A stretch of 13,482 bases of DNA. Source: an uncultured Lachnospira sp. (GTDB taxonomy: Bacteria; Bacillota; Clostridia; Lachnospirales; Lachnospiraceae). The notes under the pieces are model-generated. The model ran no database searches, was not told the DNA's origin, and worked only from the letters and a program-made list of their open reading frames with translations. Position 1 is the first letter of the stretch, and each line of letters starts with the position of its first letter. Positions 5,134 through 12,664 of this stretch are shown one piece after another. A program made the position numbers and the translations under genes. The DNA lies in assembly GCA_900772425.1 (NCBI GenBank), contig CAAHEK010000153.1:1-13482 (forward strand), given 5' to 3'.

Positions 5134-7006
5134 TGGATTTGAGCAGGCTGTTTACGCAGCATTGCAGGGAAACAGCGAAGGATTTGATTATTTATATCAG
5201 ATGACTTTTAAAGACAAATATTACATCGCGTTGAAGTACATGAAGAACGAAGCGGATGCACAGGACGTATTACAGGATGCATATGTAAGAGCATTTTCAA
5301 AGCTTACAACTTTAACAGAGCCTGCAAAATTCCCACAGTGGTTAGGCATGATAGTATCTAATACAGCTAAGAATGCACTTGTAAAGAAGAATCCGATGCT
5401 ATTTACAGATATGGCATCAGAGGACAGCGACGGTAATGTTGAAGAATTTGATATTGCCGATGAAAGCACTCAGTATCAGCCTGAGTTATCTTATACACAG
5501 CAGGAAACACAGGAGCTTGTAAGAGAATTAATTAATTCGCTTTCTGATGAACAGAGACTGTGTGTAATGATGTTCCATATTGACGGATACAGTATAAGCG
5601 AAATAGCACAGTCACTTGATTGTTCAGAGAATACAGTCAAATCAAGACTTAATTATGGTAGAAAGAATATAAAGCTTAAGGCAGAAGAACTTCAGAAGAG
5701 AGGTGTCAAGCTGTACAGCGTTTCTCCTGTATTCCTTCTTATGCTTCTTATCAGAAAAGAAAAGCATACTCCATTTGTCGAGGCAGGAGCAAATGCTGCA
5801 CAAAATGTTGTTGCAGCCCAGGTTTCAGCAAGAACAGGATTACAGTTTGGAAATGTAGGACAGGGAATGGCAGCTAATACAGGAGCAAATGCAGCCAATA
5901 TGAGCCAGTCAGTAGCAGCCGGTACAGGTAATGCAGGAAATGCAGCAGTGACAGGAGCTAAAGCAGGATTTTTAAAGACGGTTGCCGGAAAGGTGACAAT
6001 TGCATTAGTAAGTGTTGCAGTTGTAGGCGGTGCTGTAGGTGTGACAGTTAGTGCAGTTAATTCTAATAAGGAAAAGTCAGTAATAGAAGAACAGGTAGAA
6101 ACAGGTTCTGTTGAAGGTGAGACAGGCTCAGCTGCCGAAACTAAGACCGAAGCTGCAACAGCTGCGTCAGGGGCTCTTAAAAGAGAAGATTTGGCAGATT
6201 ATCTTCCTGCACATGTTACAGTAGATACTTTAGAAGGAATCCTTGCAAATGATAAGCCGGGTATACTTGATTTATGCACTAAGATTTACAATAAACATAT
6301 TGTAGTACCTGATCAGGAGATTACACCATCAGCAAAAGATATGGTATTTAATCCTGAAATAATGAATAATATATTATCTCTTTATTCAACAGAAACTTAT
6401 ACCGGACAGTATGACAGAAATGATATGCTTGGAGTAGGATTAGGCTCTAAGAGTACAGCAAAGATTACAGATGTAATAAAGGAAAAGGACAAGTTACTTA
6501 TTGGATATACAGTGACAAAGAAATCCTTAAGCTCTAATGCCAGCGCAACTACAGAAGACTGGTATTGTACTATGGAAAAGGGCAGCGATGGTAAGTATAA
6601 GATTACTAATACAGCTAAGGGAAAATCACCTTCATCATCTAACGGAAGTCAGAATAATGCAGCATATGAAGGAATGAATAAATATATTGGTTCATGGAGC
6701 TATGATAGAAATTCTATAACTATTAAGGCTGGAAGTAAGCCTGGAACATGCACGGTTATGTATGATTTTTATTCTAATTATGCAACATCAAGTGAAACAG
6801 CAGAATGTACATATGATGTAGCAACAGATAGGCTGGTATATACATCTAAATCAGTTCATGATATTTCAATTGATATAAAAAATGGTGAGACAACCGAAGA
6901 TGTGAAAAAAGAAACAAATGTTGGTGGTTATTATGCCCTTGATGAAAAGGGTCAGTTATATGACAGCTCTGACAAATGGTCTTATAAATATAAAAAGACA
7001 AAATAG
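5126..7006 (+). CDS. Membrane-tethered ECF sigma factor with C-terminal extracytoplasmic domain
   Basis: A 626-residue protein built as sigma factor, linker, transmembrane helix and external domain. Sigma region 2 spans about 15-90 (NEADAQDVLQDAYVRAF near 41-57, FPQWLGMIVSNTAKNAL near 69-85). Sigma region 4 spans about 130-188 (LSDEQRLCVMMFHIDGYSI, then the helix-turn-helix EIAQSLDCSENTVKSRLNYGRK). Ordinary ECF sigmas end near 170-200 residues. Here a short hydrophobic patch (PVFLLMLLI, 201-209), a Gly/Ala/Asn-rich linker (218-285) and a single membrane helix (about 289-311) follow, then an acidic Thr/Ala/Glu linker and about 270 residues likely outside the cell, including YIGSWSYD near 520. 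No anti-sigma (zinc-finger) domain is seen. The design suggests signal-dependent release, for example by proteolysis, or action while tethered; that is inference. ATG 5126 follows GAGGT and overlaps the 48-aa gene. A matching ECF-type promoter heads the operon. Confidence 0.88.
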   Translation: MINGFEQAVYAALQGNSEGFDYLYQMTFKDKYYIALKYMKNEADAQDVLQDAYVRAFSKLTTLTEPAKFPQWLGMIVSNTAKNALVKKNPMLFTDMASEDSDGNVEEFDIADESTQYQPELSYTQQETQELVRELINSLSDEQRLCVMMFHIDGYSISEIAQSLDCSENTVKSRLNYGRKNIKLKAEELQKRGVKLYSVSPVFLLMLLIRKEKHTPFVEAGANAAQNVVAAQVSARTGLQFGNVGQGMAANTGANAANMSQSVAAGTGNAGNAAVTGAKAGFLKTVAGKVTIALVSVAVVGGAVGVTVSAVNSNKEKSVIEEQVETGSVEGETGSAAETKTEAATAASGALKREDLADYLPAHVTVDTLEGILANDKPGILDLCTKIYNKHIVVPDQEITPSAKDMVFNPEIMNNILSLYSTETYTGQYDRNDMLGVGLGSKSTAKITDVIKEKDKLLIGYTVTKKSLSSNASATTEDWYCTMEKGSDGKYKITNTAKGKSPSSSNGSQNNAAYEGMNKYIGSWSYDRNSITIKAGSKPGTCTVMYDFYSNYATSSETAECTYDVATDRLVYTSKSVHDISIDIKNGETTEDVKKETNVGGYYALDEKGQLYDSSDKWSYKYKKTK

Positions 7007-7042
7007 TTAATTAATATAATTTATATGAGGAATGGAGTAGAT

Positions 7043-8128
7043 ATGAGTTCAAATCAAAATAGATGGACTACATTTGAAGTAATGCGTGGGAAACCGATAC
7101 AGACATTAATATGGTCTGTAATAATCGTAACCATATTTAAAATAGGAATTATTGTATATAGTGATAATCCGGCACTTACCTTAATAGAGGCAGCTAATTT
7201 AAGGGCAATAGGACTTTCACCAATATTATACATACTGGCAATACCGGTATTTCCTTTAGTTGCATTTTTACTTCGTGGATATTACAGCAGAAAGCTTCCT
7301 AAACAGACACAGTACAAGGAAGTCAACCAGACCGTAAACAATACAGGCTTTAAATGGAATATGATATATTCCCTGATTATTGGATATATAATATATTTTG
7401 TATGCGGGGGAGTGCTGAGACTGCTTATAGACATGATTGAAGAGCAAGTGCCGGAAGGGATAACATCAGGAGATAATCCGTTTGCGTTGTTACTGCTCAT
7501 AGCTGGTGAAATGGCTGTGTACATTATTATGATTGTGTTTGTAATCAAATTTGTTAAATCATTTCATAAGAAAATGATTAAGAAAACAGGCACAAATCAG
7601 GCGTTGATTATGGGTTTACGTCAGGGCTGCTATTGGGAACAGTTATATCCTATGTACCGAAACAATGGAGATGTAGAAAAAATAATCAGAATCCTTGAGA
7701 GTGGTTGTGCTACATCCATAAAGGGAGCATGCAGCAAATATACATCAATTAAGAATATGAAAAAGACTGCCATGGGTGTTGGAATCATAGGAGGCATAAT
7801 AACTGCAATAATCGCGGTATTAACCTGCGGACTTGGTAATATGGCAACGAAAGAGTTTAATGCGACCCTGACAGAAGGCGAATCTTATGATGAATATATG
7901 ACAAAGAAGAAAAATAATGAGGCCTTAAGGGAAGCTGAAAGGCAGGAGAAAAAGTTAAAGAATAATCAGCAGGCACAGCTTAATCAAAAAGAAAAAGAAA
8001 TGTATGCAGCAAAGAAAAGATATGTTGATCAGGCAAATTATAATACACGTACACATTATACTGCTGAAAGAAGAGGAGAATATAAAAAGGCAGTAAATGA
8101 GTATAACAGGATGAAGAAAAATATGTAA
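7043..8128 (+). CDS. Polytopic membrane protein with C-terminal coiled coil, function unknown
   Basis: An open frame starts at ATG 7025, but I prefer ATG 7043 (MSSNQNRW), because AGGAATGGAG at 7028-7037 is a good ribosome site for 7043 and nothing comparable precedes 7025. The resulting 361-residue protein has hydrophobic segments at about 20-40, 58-80, 107-127, 147-170 and 243-263, a soluble loop of about 70 residues between the fourth and fifth (contains GCYWEQLYPMYRNNGD), and a highly charged Lys/Glu/Gln C-terminus from about 285 to 335 that looks like a coiled coil. I do not recognise the family. It starts 36 bases after the sigma-factor stop on the same strand with no terminator between, so it probably belongs to the same operon and may act with the tethered sigma factor at the membrane. 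Confidence 0.78.
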   Translation: MSSNQNRWTTFEVMRGKPIQTLIWSVIIVTIFKIGIIVYSDNPALTLIEAANLRAIGLSPILYILAIPVFPLVAFLLRGYYSRKLPKQTQYKEVNQTVNNTGFKWNMIYSLIIGYIIYFVCGGVLRLLIDMIEEQVPEGITSGDNPFALLLLIAGEMAVYIIMIVFVIKFVKSFHKKMIKKTGTNQALIMGLRQGCYWEQLYPMYRNNGDVEKIIRILESGCATSIKGACSKYTSIKNMKKTAMGVGIIGGIITAIIAVLTCGLGNMATKEFNATLTEGESYDEYMTKKKNNEALREAERQEKKLKNNQQAQLNQKEKEMYAAKKRYVDQANYNTRTHYTAERRGEYKKAVNEYNRMKKNM

Positions 8129-8201
8129 ATTATGCGATTGTTGGTTTAAGCCGATTATCTTATTTCTTACACAAATAACAAAAATACGGAGGAAAATATT
8201 T

Positions 8202-8549
8202 ATGAAAACAAATTTAAAGAAAATTATGGCAGTAGTTATGGTGATAACATGTATGCTTGTAGTGTTTACAGGTTGTGGTAACAGCAGGAAAAAATATGCA
8301 GGTTCATATGTAAGTACAATAGGCAGCGTTATGGTTCTTAATTCTGATGGTACATGCAGTGTAAAGGAGAGCCATTGGAAGAATGCATCTGAGGGAAGTA
8401 CATGGGAATATAAAAATGGTGTTATAACAATTCATGATGCATATGATTACGATATATATGCTACAGTTTCTAAGGATGATCCAAAGAGTCTTTTATTTAA
8501 AGCGGATACAAAAAACTGGAATGATGAGCTTTATATTAAGTCAAACTAG
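8202..8549 (+). CDS. Small lipoprotein with lipocalin-like compact domain
   Basis: A 115-residue lipoprotein: Lys-rich start, hydrophobic core, lipobox FTGC with Cys at residue 25. The mature part of about 90 residues begins YAGSYVSTIGSVMVLNSDGTC and continues with alternating strands (STWEYKNGVITIHD, DIYATVSKDD, SLLFKAD), the pattern of a small beta-barrel or lipocalin-like domain. The YxGS(W/Y) opening recalls YIGSWSYD in the outer domain of the sigma factor in the same cluster, which may share a fold. A GGAGG ribosome site is placed 8 bases before the ATG. The gene lies 73 bases after the membrane protein without an evident terminator, so it may be the last gene of the sigma operon; a promoter in the gap is not excluded. 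The structured hairpin element lies about 90 bases downstream. Confidence 0.82.
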   Translation: MKTNLKKIMAVVMVITCMLVVFTGCGNSRKKYAGSYVSTIGSVMVLNSDGTCSVKESHWKNASEGSTWEYKNGVITIHDAYDYDIYATVSKDDPKSLLFKADTKNWNDELYIKSN

Positions 8550-8636
8550 TTCTAACCTAAGCAATAAATAAAATACTAAGGCTTAACATTAACTAATCGA
8601 TAAAACATATTAAAGTTTAACATTACCTAAGCATAA

Positions 8637-8714
8637 CCTGAAAATAAATAAACCTAAGAAAGTGCATGTGCGCATAAGCGCAGTTAAGCTTTCTTAGGTT
8701 TATTTATTTTCAGG
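8637..8714 (+). repeat. Hairpin element, structured motif copy C; possible terminator
   Basis: Perfect 26-bp arms, 8637-8662 (starts CCTGAAAATAAATAAACC) and 8689-8714, surround TGCATG (8663-8668), stem TGCGC (8669-8673), loop ATAA (8674-8677), stem GCGCA (8678-8682) and GTTAAG (8683-8688). Everything from CTAAGAAAG through CTTTC equals copy A at 1974-2013 except the four loop bases, although the two lie 6.7 kb apart next to unrelated genes. It follows the small lipoprotein gene and probably ends that transcript; its U-rich 3' arm fits that. The exact repetition suggests a dispersed genomic element. Confidence 0.85.
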
Positions 8715-8772
8715 CGTATATTAGACCTAGATTAGGCTTATTTACATAGGCTTATTTATATACATGTTTATA

Positions 8773-8801
8773 TTGAATGAAAGAGCAATTTCTGATAAAA
8801 T
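8773..8801 (+). promoter_or_regulatory. Housekeeping promoter for the GGDEF gene and the two-component operon
   Basis: TTGAAT (8773-8778), a 17-base spacer, TAAAAT (8796-8801), then a leader of about 65 bases to ATG 8873 with AAAGGGG (8858-8864) as ribosome site. One mismatch per hexamer from the sigma-A consensus. Confidence 0.6.
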
Positions 8802-8872
8802 ATAAACAAAGATATATGAGCGTTTAAGATACATATTTTTATAAATTACTTTTTGATAAAGGGGATAATATT

Positions 8873-10579
8873 ATGGGTAAGGGAAAAAATGTATTTTACA
8901 GGTCTAAAAATATTATGTTTCGAATTTCTTTGATTTCGGTCATTATGGCTTTTGTTATGATATTTATATTTATATGTCCGTGTGGAATACATGCAGAAGC
9001 TGCTACATATAAGTCATCACAGAAGAGAGTTTTGTTTATAAGCTCTTATTCATATGCATGGGAGGCGGTTCCTGAGCAGATAGATGGAATACGTGAAACA
9101 CTTGGGGATGAGGTTATTCTTGACTATCAGTTTATGGATACCAAGAATCAGTCATCTGATGCCAGCAGAGAGATATTTTATGAGCATATGACCCAATTTT
9201 TATCAGAAGTGCCGAAATATGATGCATTAATTGTTGGTGATGATGATGCATTTAATTTTGCTGTTGAGAATAAAGATACACTATTTAAGGATATTCCTAT
9301 TGTATTTGAAGGCGTGAATAATATTTCAGGAGCGCTAAAAGCGGCTGAATCAAGACAGGTTACAGGAGTGATAGAAAGTCTTTCATATAGGAATACAATT
9401 GAGCTTGCTCAAAAAATATATCCTGATGCTACAAGAATAGTTGCAGTACTTGACAATACGACAACGGGTCAGGGTGTCAGGGATGAATATTATTCATATG
9501 AAGAAGATTACAGAAGAATAAAATTTGATGAAATTAATACATCTGAGCTTGGCCACGATGAACTTGTAAGAGAGCTTGGAAAGCTTGATGATGATACAAT
9601 ACTTTTATATGTAATATGTAGTGAAGATAAGGACGGCAATTCATATATAGGCTCACAGGGAGTCAGACTGGTATCAGAAAGCGCTTCAATTCCAACATTT
9701 AGCATAGTTCCCATAGGTGTAGGTCAGGGCGTGCTTGGTGGCGAAATGGTTTCGCAAAAAGGAATGGGAAAGGTTGCAGCAGAAATTGTATTAAGAGTAT
9801 TTTCTGGTGAGGATATAGGAGATATTGGAGTTTTTATGGAATCTCCAAGGGAATACAGATTTGATGAAAATGTAATGAAAAAATACAATATTCAAAGAGG
9901 CATGCTCCCAGGTGATGCAATAATAATTAATCATGTTCCGGGATTTTTGGAGAAATATAGGGTGTTGCTGAGTATTTTTGGTGTGATAACAGGAATCCTT
10001 ATTGTCGGAGTGGTCTATCTTGTTATAACTAATGTTAATAAGAGTATTGATAACAAAAAACTTAGCATGACAAGTGCAGAATATGAAAATATGGCTAATC
10101 ATGATGCGCTTACAGGACTCCCGAACAGAATGGCATTCAAGGCAGGATTGGAACGCAGAATTGATAATGAAGAGAAATTCAGCGTATTTCTGTTTGATAT
10201 AGACAAATTCAAATCTATAAATGATACATATGGCCATAATAATGGTGATTTTGTGCTTAAAGAAGTAGCCAGAAGAGCACAGCTTATTAAAGATAACAAA
10301 TTTCAGGCATTCCGTCTGGGTGGTGATGAATTTACAGTCATAGTGGATTGCAGTGACTATGAAACAGTCAGATATTATGCAGATAATGTAATGAGAATAT
10401 TTGAAGAAAAGTTTATATTTGATGATAAAGAAATCAAAATCAATACAAGTCTTGGAATTGCTGTGATTTCAACACACGTTAATGATTTGGATTCTGTGGT
10501 TAATGCGGCTGATACTGCAATGTATAAAGTTAAAAAGCATGGCGGAAACCAGTACATATTCTCGGAGGAGTATAATTAA
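8873..10579 (+). CDS. Membrane diguanylate cyclase with periplasmic-binding-protein-like sensor
   Basis: A 568-residue receptor predicted to make cyclic di-GMP from two GTP. Residues about 15-43 form a signal/anchor segment ending AEAATY. Residues about 50-345 form an external domain resembling the ABC substrate-binding (ABC_sub_bind) family: KRVLFISSYSYAWEAVPEQIDGI at the start, YDALIVGDDDAFNFAVEN near 116-133, IPIVFEGVNNISG near 141-153 and VAVLDNTTTGQG near 190-201. A membrane helix follows at about 364-387, then a GGDEF domain (about 405-565) with NHDALTGLPNR, FDIDKFKSINDTYGHNNGD and an intact GGDEF at 483-487. The product-inhibition RxxD site expected five residues before GGDEF is missing (DNKF there), so feedback inhibition is probably absent. 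The ligand is unknown. The LytTR regulator starts 21 bases downstream, so ligand sensing, cyclic di-GMP and the two-component pair may be coexpressed. Confidence 0.93.
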   Translation: MGKGKNVFYRSKNIMFRISLISVIMAFVMIFIFICPCGIHAEAATYKSSQKRVLFISSYSYAWEAVPEQIDGIRETLGDEVILDYQFMDTKNQSSDASREIFYEHMTQFLSEVPKYDALIVGDDDAFNFAVENKDTLFKDIPIVFEGVNNISGALKAAESRQVTGVIESLSYRNTIELAQKIYPDATRIVAVLDNTTTGQGVRDEYYSYEEDYRRIKFDEINTSELGHDELVRELGKLDDDTILLYVICSEDKDGNSYIGSQGVRLVSESASIPTFSIVPIGVGQGVLGGEMVSQKGMGKVAAEIVLRVFSGEDIGDIGVFMESPREYRFDENVMKKYNIQRGMLPGDAIIINHVPGFLEKYRVLLSIFGVITGILIVGVVYLVITNVNKSIDNKKLSMTSAEYENMANHDALTGLPNRMAFKAGLERRIDNEEKFSVFLFDIDKFKSINDTYGHNNGDFVLKEVARRAQLIKDNKFQAFRLGGDEFTVIVDCSDYETVRYYADNVMRIFEEKFIFDDKEIKINTSLGIAVISTHVNDLDSVVNAADTAMYKVKKHGGNQYIFSEEYN

Positions 10580-10600
10580 GGGGTAAAAGGGAAGATAGAA

Positions 10601-11314
10601 ATGATAAATGTTTGTGTATGCGATGACGTAGAGCAATGTTGTGATGAAATTGCACAAATGATAAAAGCATATTGTAAAAATTTGAAAGAAGAAATATGGG
10701 TAGATAAATTTTATACAGGTGATAGTCTGCTTGAGGCAATGGATAAAGAAAAATATGACATATTTTTTCTTGATATAGATATAGACAGTATAAGCGGGTT
10801 ACAGATAGCTGAAAAATTAAGGGTAAAGCAGGAAAATGATGAGGCACAGATTATATTTATATCATCACACACCGAATATGCAATGAAATTGTTTGAAGTA
10901 AGACCATTAAATTTTTTAGTGAAACCTGTTAATCAATATAAATTAAATGAAGTTCTGGAGAAAGCGTTATCATTGATAAGTTTGTATAAGAATGTTTTAT
11001 TAATCAAAACTACTGATAATAACATGATAAGACAGGAAATTAAAAAGATACTATACATAGAGGGTATGGGAAGGAAAATCAGAATTCACACCACCGATGG
11101 AGAATATATATCTTATGGCAGGCTGAAAGATATATATGATCAGCTTAAAATGTACAGATTTATATATATTCATAAGAGTTATATTGTGAATTATAATCAG
11201 ATAAAAGCTATAAATGCGGATAGTGTCGTTATGTATAATAAAGATGTTTTAAAAATAAGTGAGAGAAAGAAAAAGGATATAAGCAGATATATCATTCAGT
11301 TTGAGGGCAGATAA
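10601..11314 (+). CDS. LytTR-family response regulator (AgrA-like)
   Basis: A 237-residue DNA-binding response regulator. The receiver domain spans about 1-125: acidic pocket CDD at 7-9, phospho-acceptor Asp58 in FFLDIDIDSISG, the Ser/Thr position in FISSH near 87-90, and Lys108 in FLVKPV. The LytTR DNA-binding domain spans about 133-235: ILYIEGMGRKIRIHTTDGEYISYGRLKDIYDQL, then FIYIHKSYIVNYNQIKAI. LytTR regulators bind pairs of about 9-bp direct repeats roughly two helical turns apart. A matching repeat pair (TGACAAAT, period 22) lies just after the kinase gene and upstream of 12665, the most likely local target. It is preceded by AAGGGG/GGGAAG and followed at once by the sensor kinase (TAA then TTG). 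All key receiver residues are present. Confidence 0.93.
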   Translation: MINVCVCDDVEQCCDEIAQMIKAYCKNLKEEIWVDKFYTGDSLLEAMDKEKYDIFFLDIDIDSISGLQIAEKLRVKQENDEAQIIFISSHTEYAMKLFEVRPLNFLVKPVNQYKLNEVLEKALSLISLYKNVLLIKTTDNNMIRQEIKKILYIEGMGRKIRIHTTDGEYISYGRLKDIYDQLKMYRFIYIHKSYIVNYNQIKAINADSVVMYNKDVLKISERKKKDISRYIIQFEGR

Positions 11315-12568
11315 TTGATAGAAAGCAGAGCAGTTGTCATATTTTGGTTAATTATTGCATTTATGCTAAAGGGGATGGCATTTTATAATTTAACCTGTTT
11401 TTGGATAGGGGACAGGATAGATAAAAAAGAATTAAAAAAGATTGTAATGTTTACAATAATTGCAACAATAGGGATATTTCCAGCATTTAATATATCTGTG
11501 ATTATTATTGCAGATGTAATATGCATTGTAATATCTTCTTTTTTTATGTGTACAGATTTTGCTGTTAAGATGTATTCAATAATTAATATGATTATTATAT
11601 TTGCGACGGTGGATATTATTGTAGATTTATTCAGATATAAATCTATGAGTATCCCTTTTTTGGTATGCTGTGTTGTATTATATATTGTCTCTGTGATATT
11701 AAGGGAAAAGAGTGCTGTTAATATTATGTTTGGTGATATTAAGAGCAGTATTTTTATCTTATTTGTGGAAATATTACTAATTTTATCTTATATAGTAATT
11801 TTGAAAAATATAATAAATAATAATGGGGATGTTTACTTGTGGAATGCCATTTTGCTAATAAGTCAGTTATCGTTGTTAGCATTGTACAATTTGGTTTTAT
11901 TTTATTACGAGAAGTCAAAGTCAGAGGAAATTATTCATAATCAGAATTATATGTATAAAAATCAGATAAATCTGCTTAATGAATATTACGATGAAATCAG
12001 GGCAATTAAGCACGATATGAATAATGAGATGATAGCTATTTATAATCTGGTAAAAGATTGCGATGCAAATAAAATAGAACAGGCAGTTGCAAGGATTAAC
12101 AAATATATTGAGAGTGATTATTTAAAAAGAAAGATAATAAATACCGGAAATACGGAGATTGATGGGATTATCAACTATAAATGTGCACAGGCGGAGAAAG
12201 AAGACATAAAATGTGATTTAAATATAGAAATTCCATCTGATATGGTGATGCCAATGTTTAATATTTCGATTGTTCTTGGTAATTTATTTGATAATGCAAT
12301 AGAGGCATTAGATGGAATGGATGATAAATGGATAAAAGTTATAATGAGTTATAAAAAAGAAAATCTTATTATTGCAATGTCTAATCCATATCAAGGAGAA
12401 ATTGTTAAATATAAAGGTGGATATAAAACTAATAAAGAAAATAAACTGGAACATGGATATGGGTTAAGAAATATAAAAACAATTGTTAATAAATGTGGAG
12501 GAACGGTAATGATAGACAGCAGTAATAATGTTTTTGATGTTAATATTGCGCTCCCTATACGTTTATGA
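11315..12568 (+). CDS. GHKL sensor histidine kinase (AgrC-like), TTG start
   Basis: A 417-residue membrane kinase, the likely partner of the adjacent response regulator. The start is TTG 11315, directly after the regulator's TAA, with GAGGG at 11303-11307 seven bases upstream; the next in-frame ATG would cut into the first membrane segment. About six or seven hydrophobic segments occupy residues 5-197 with no large external domain, as in peptide-sensing AgrC-type kinases. The cytosolic part has the phosphorylated His233 in RAIKHDMNNEM, the N-box LGNLFDNAIEA near 321-331 and the G-box HGYGLRNI near 380-387; the HATPase_c_5 type fits. There is no AgrD/AgrB-like pheromone gene within the window, so the signal is unknown. 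The stop codon TGA forms part of the first LytTR-like repeat at 12566. Confidence 0.92.
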   Translation: MIESRAVVIFWLIIAFMLKGMAFYNLTCFWIGDRIDKKELKKIVMFTIIATIGIFPAFNISVIIIADVICIVISSFFMCTDFAVKMYSIINMIIIFATVDIIVDLFRYKSMSIPFLVCCVVLYIVSVILREKSAVNIMFGDIKSSIFILFVEILLILSYIVILKNIINNNGDVYLWNAILLISQLSLLALYNLVLFYYEKSKSEEIIHNQNYMYKNQINLLNEYYDEIRAIKHDMNNEMIAIYNLVKDCDANKIEQAVARINKYIESDYLKRKIINTGNTEIDGIINYKCAQAEKEDIKCDLNIEIPSDMVMPMFNISIVLGNLFDNAIEALDGMDDKWIKVIMSYKKENLIIAMSNPYQGEIVKYKGGYKTNKENKLEHGYGLRNIKTIVNKCGGTVMIDSSNNVFDVNIALPIRL

Positions 12569-12595
12569 CAAATAAAAGGTGCATTCGTGACAAAT
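12566..12595 (+). promoter_or_regulatory. Candidate LytTR operator: TGACAAAT direct repeat, 22-bp period
   Basis: TGACAAAT occurs at 12566-12573 and 12588-12595, a 22-base period, which fits the paired direct repeats bound by LytTR regulators (about 9-bp sites two helical turns apart). The second repeat ends next to the -35 position of a promoter whose -10 is perfect but whose -35 is poor, the arrangement expected for an activator-dependent promoter. A LytTR gene lies 1.25 kb upstream. Confidence 0.6.
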
Positions 12596-12596
12596 C

Positions 12597-12625
12597 TCAC
12601 ATTTTTTATATATTAAGTATATAAT
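12597..12625 (+). promoter_or_regulatory. Activator-dependent-looking promoter for the gene at 12665
   Basis: A perfect TATAAT at 12620-12625 is preceded, at the standard 17-base distance, by TCACAT (12597-12602), a poor -35. The leader to ATG 12665 is about 30 bases and contains AAAAGGGG (12648-12655) as ribosome site. Confidence 0.55.
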
Positions 12626-12664
12626 AAGGTTATAAAAAACTATATAGAAAAGGGGACACTTGTT

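Larger units (their letters stand above)
8550..8872. other. Intergenic region: hairpin element, short direct repeats and promoter
   Basis: These 323 bases hold no convincing ORF. From left to right: TTAACATTAACTAA (8583-8596) repeated as TTAACATTACCTAA (8617-8630); the structured hairpin at 8637-8714; TAGGCTTATTTA at 8733-8744 and again at 8747-8758; a sigma-A promoter at 8773-8801; and the ribosome site of the next gene. The repeats on either side of the hairpin are A/T-rich and loosely complementary (CCTAAG/CTTAGG-like words), which may be the degenerate outer part of the element. Confidence 0.7.

Noticed and set aside
8138..8160. A terminator in the gap between the membrane protein and the small lipoprotein
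   Set aside because: GGTTTAAGCC is only partly self-complementary, forms no usable stem and has no following T-run.
9791..10237. Minus-strand ORF of 148 codons
   Set aside because: It lies wholly inside the GGDEF receptor gene on the opposite strand, has no recognisable domain, and the plus-strand frame has strong family motifs throughout.
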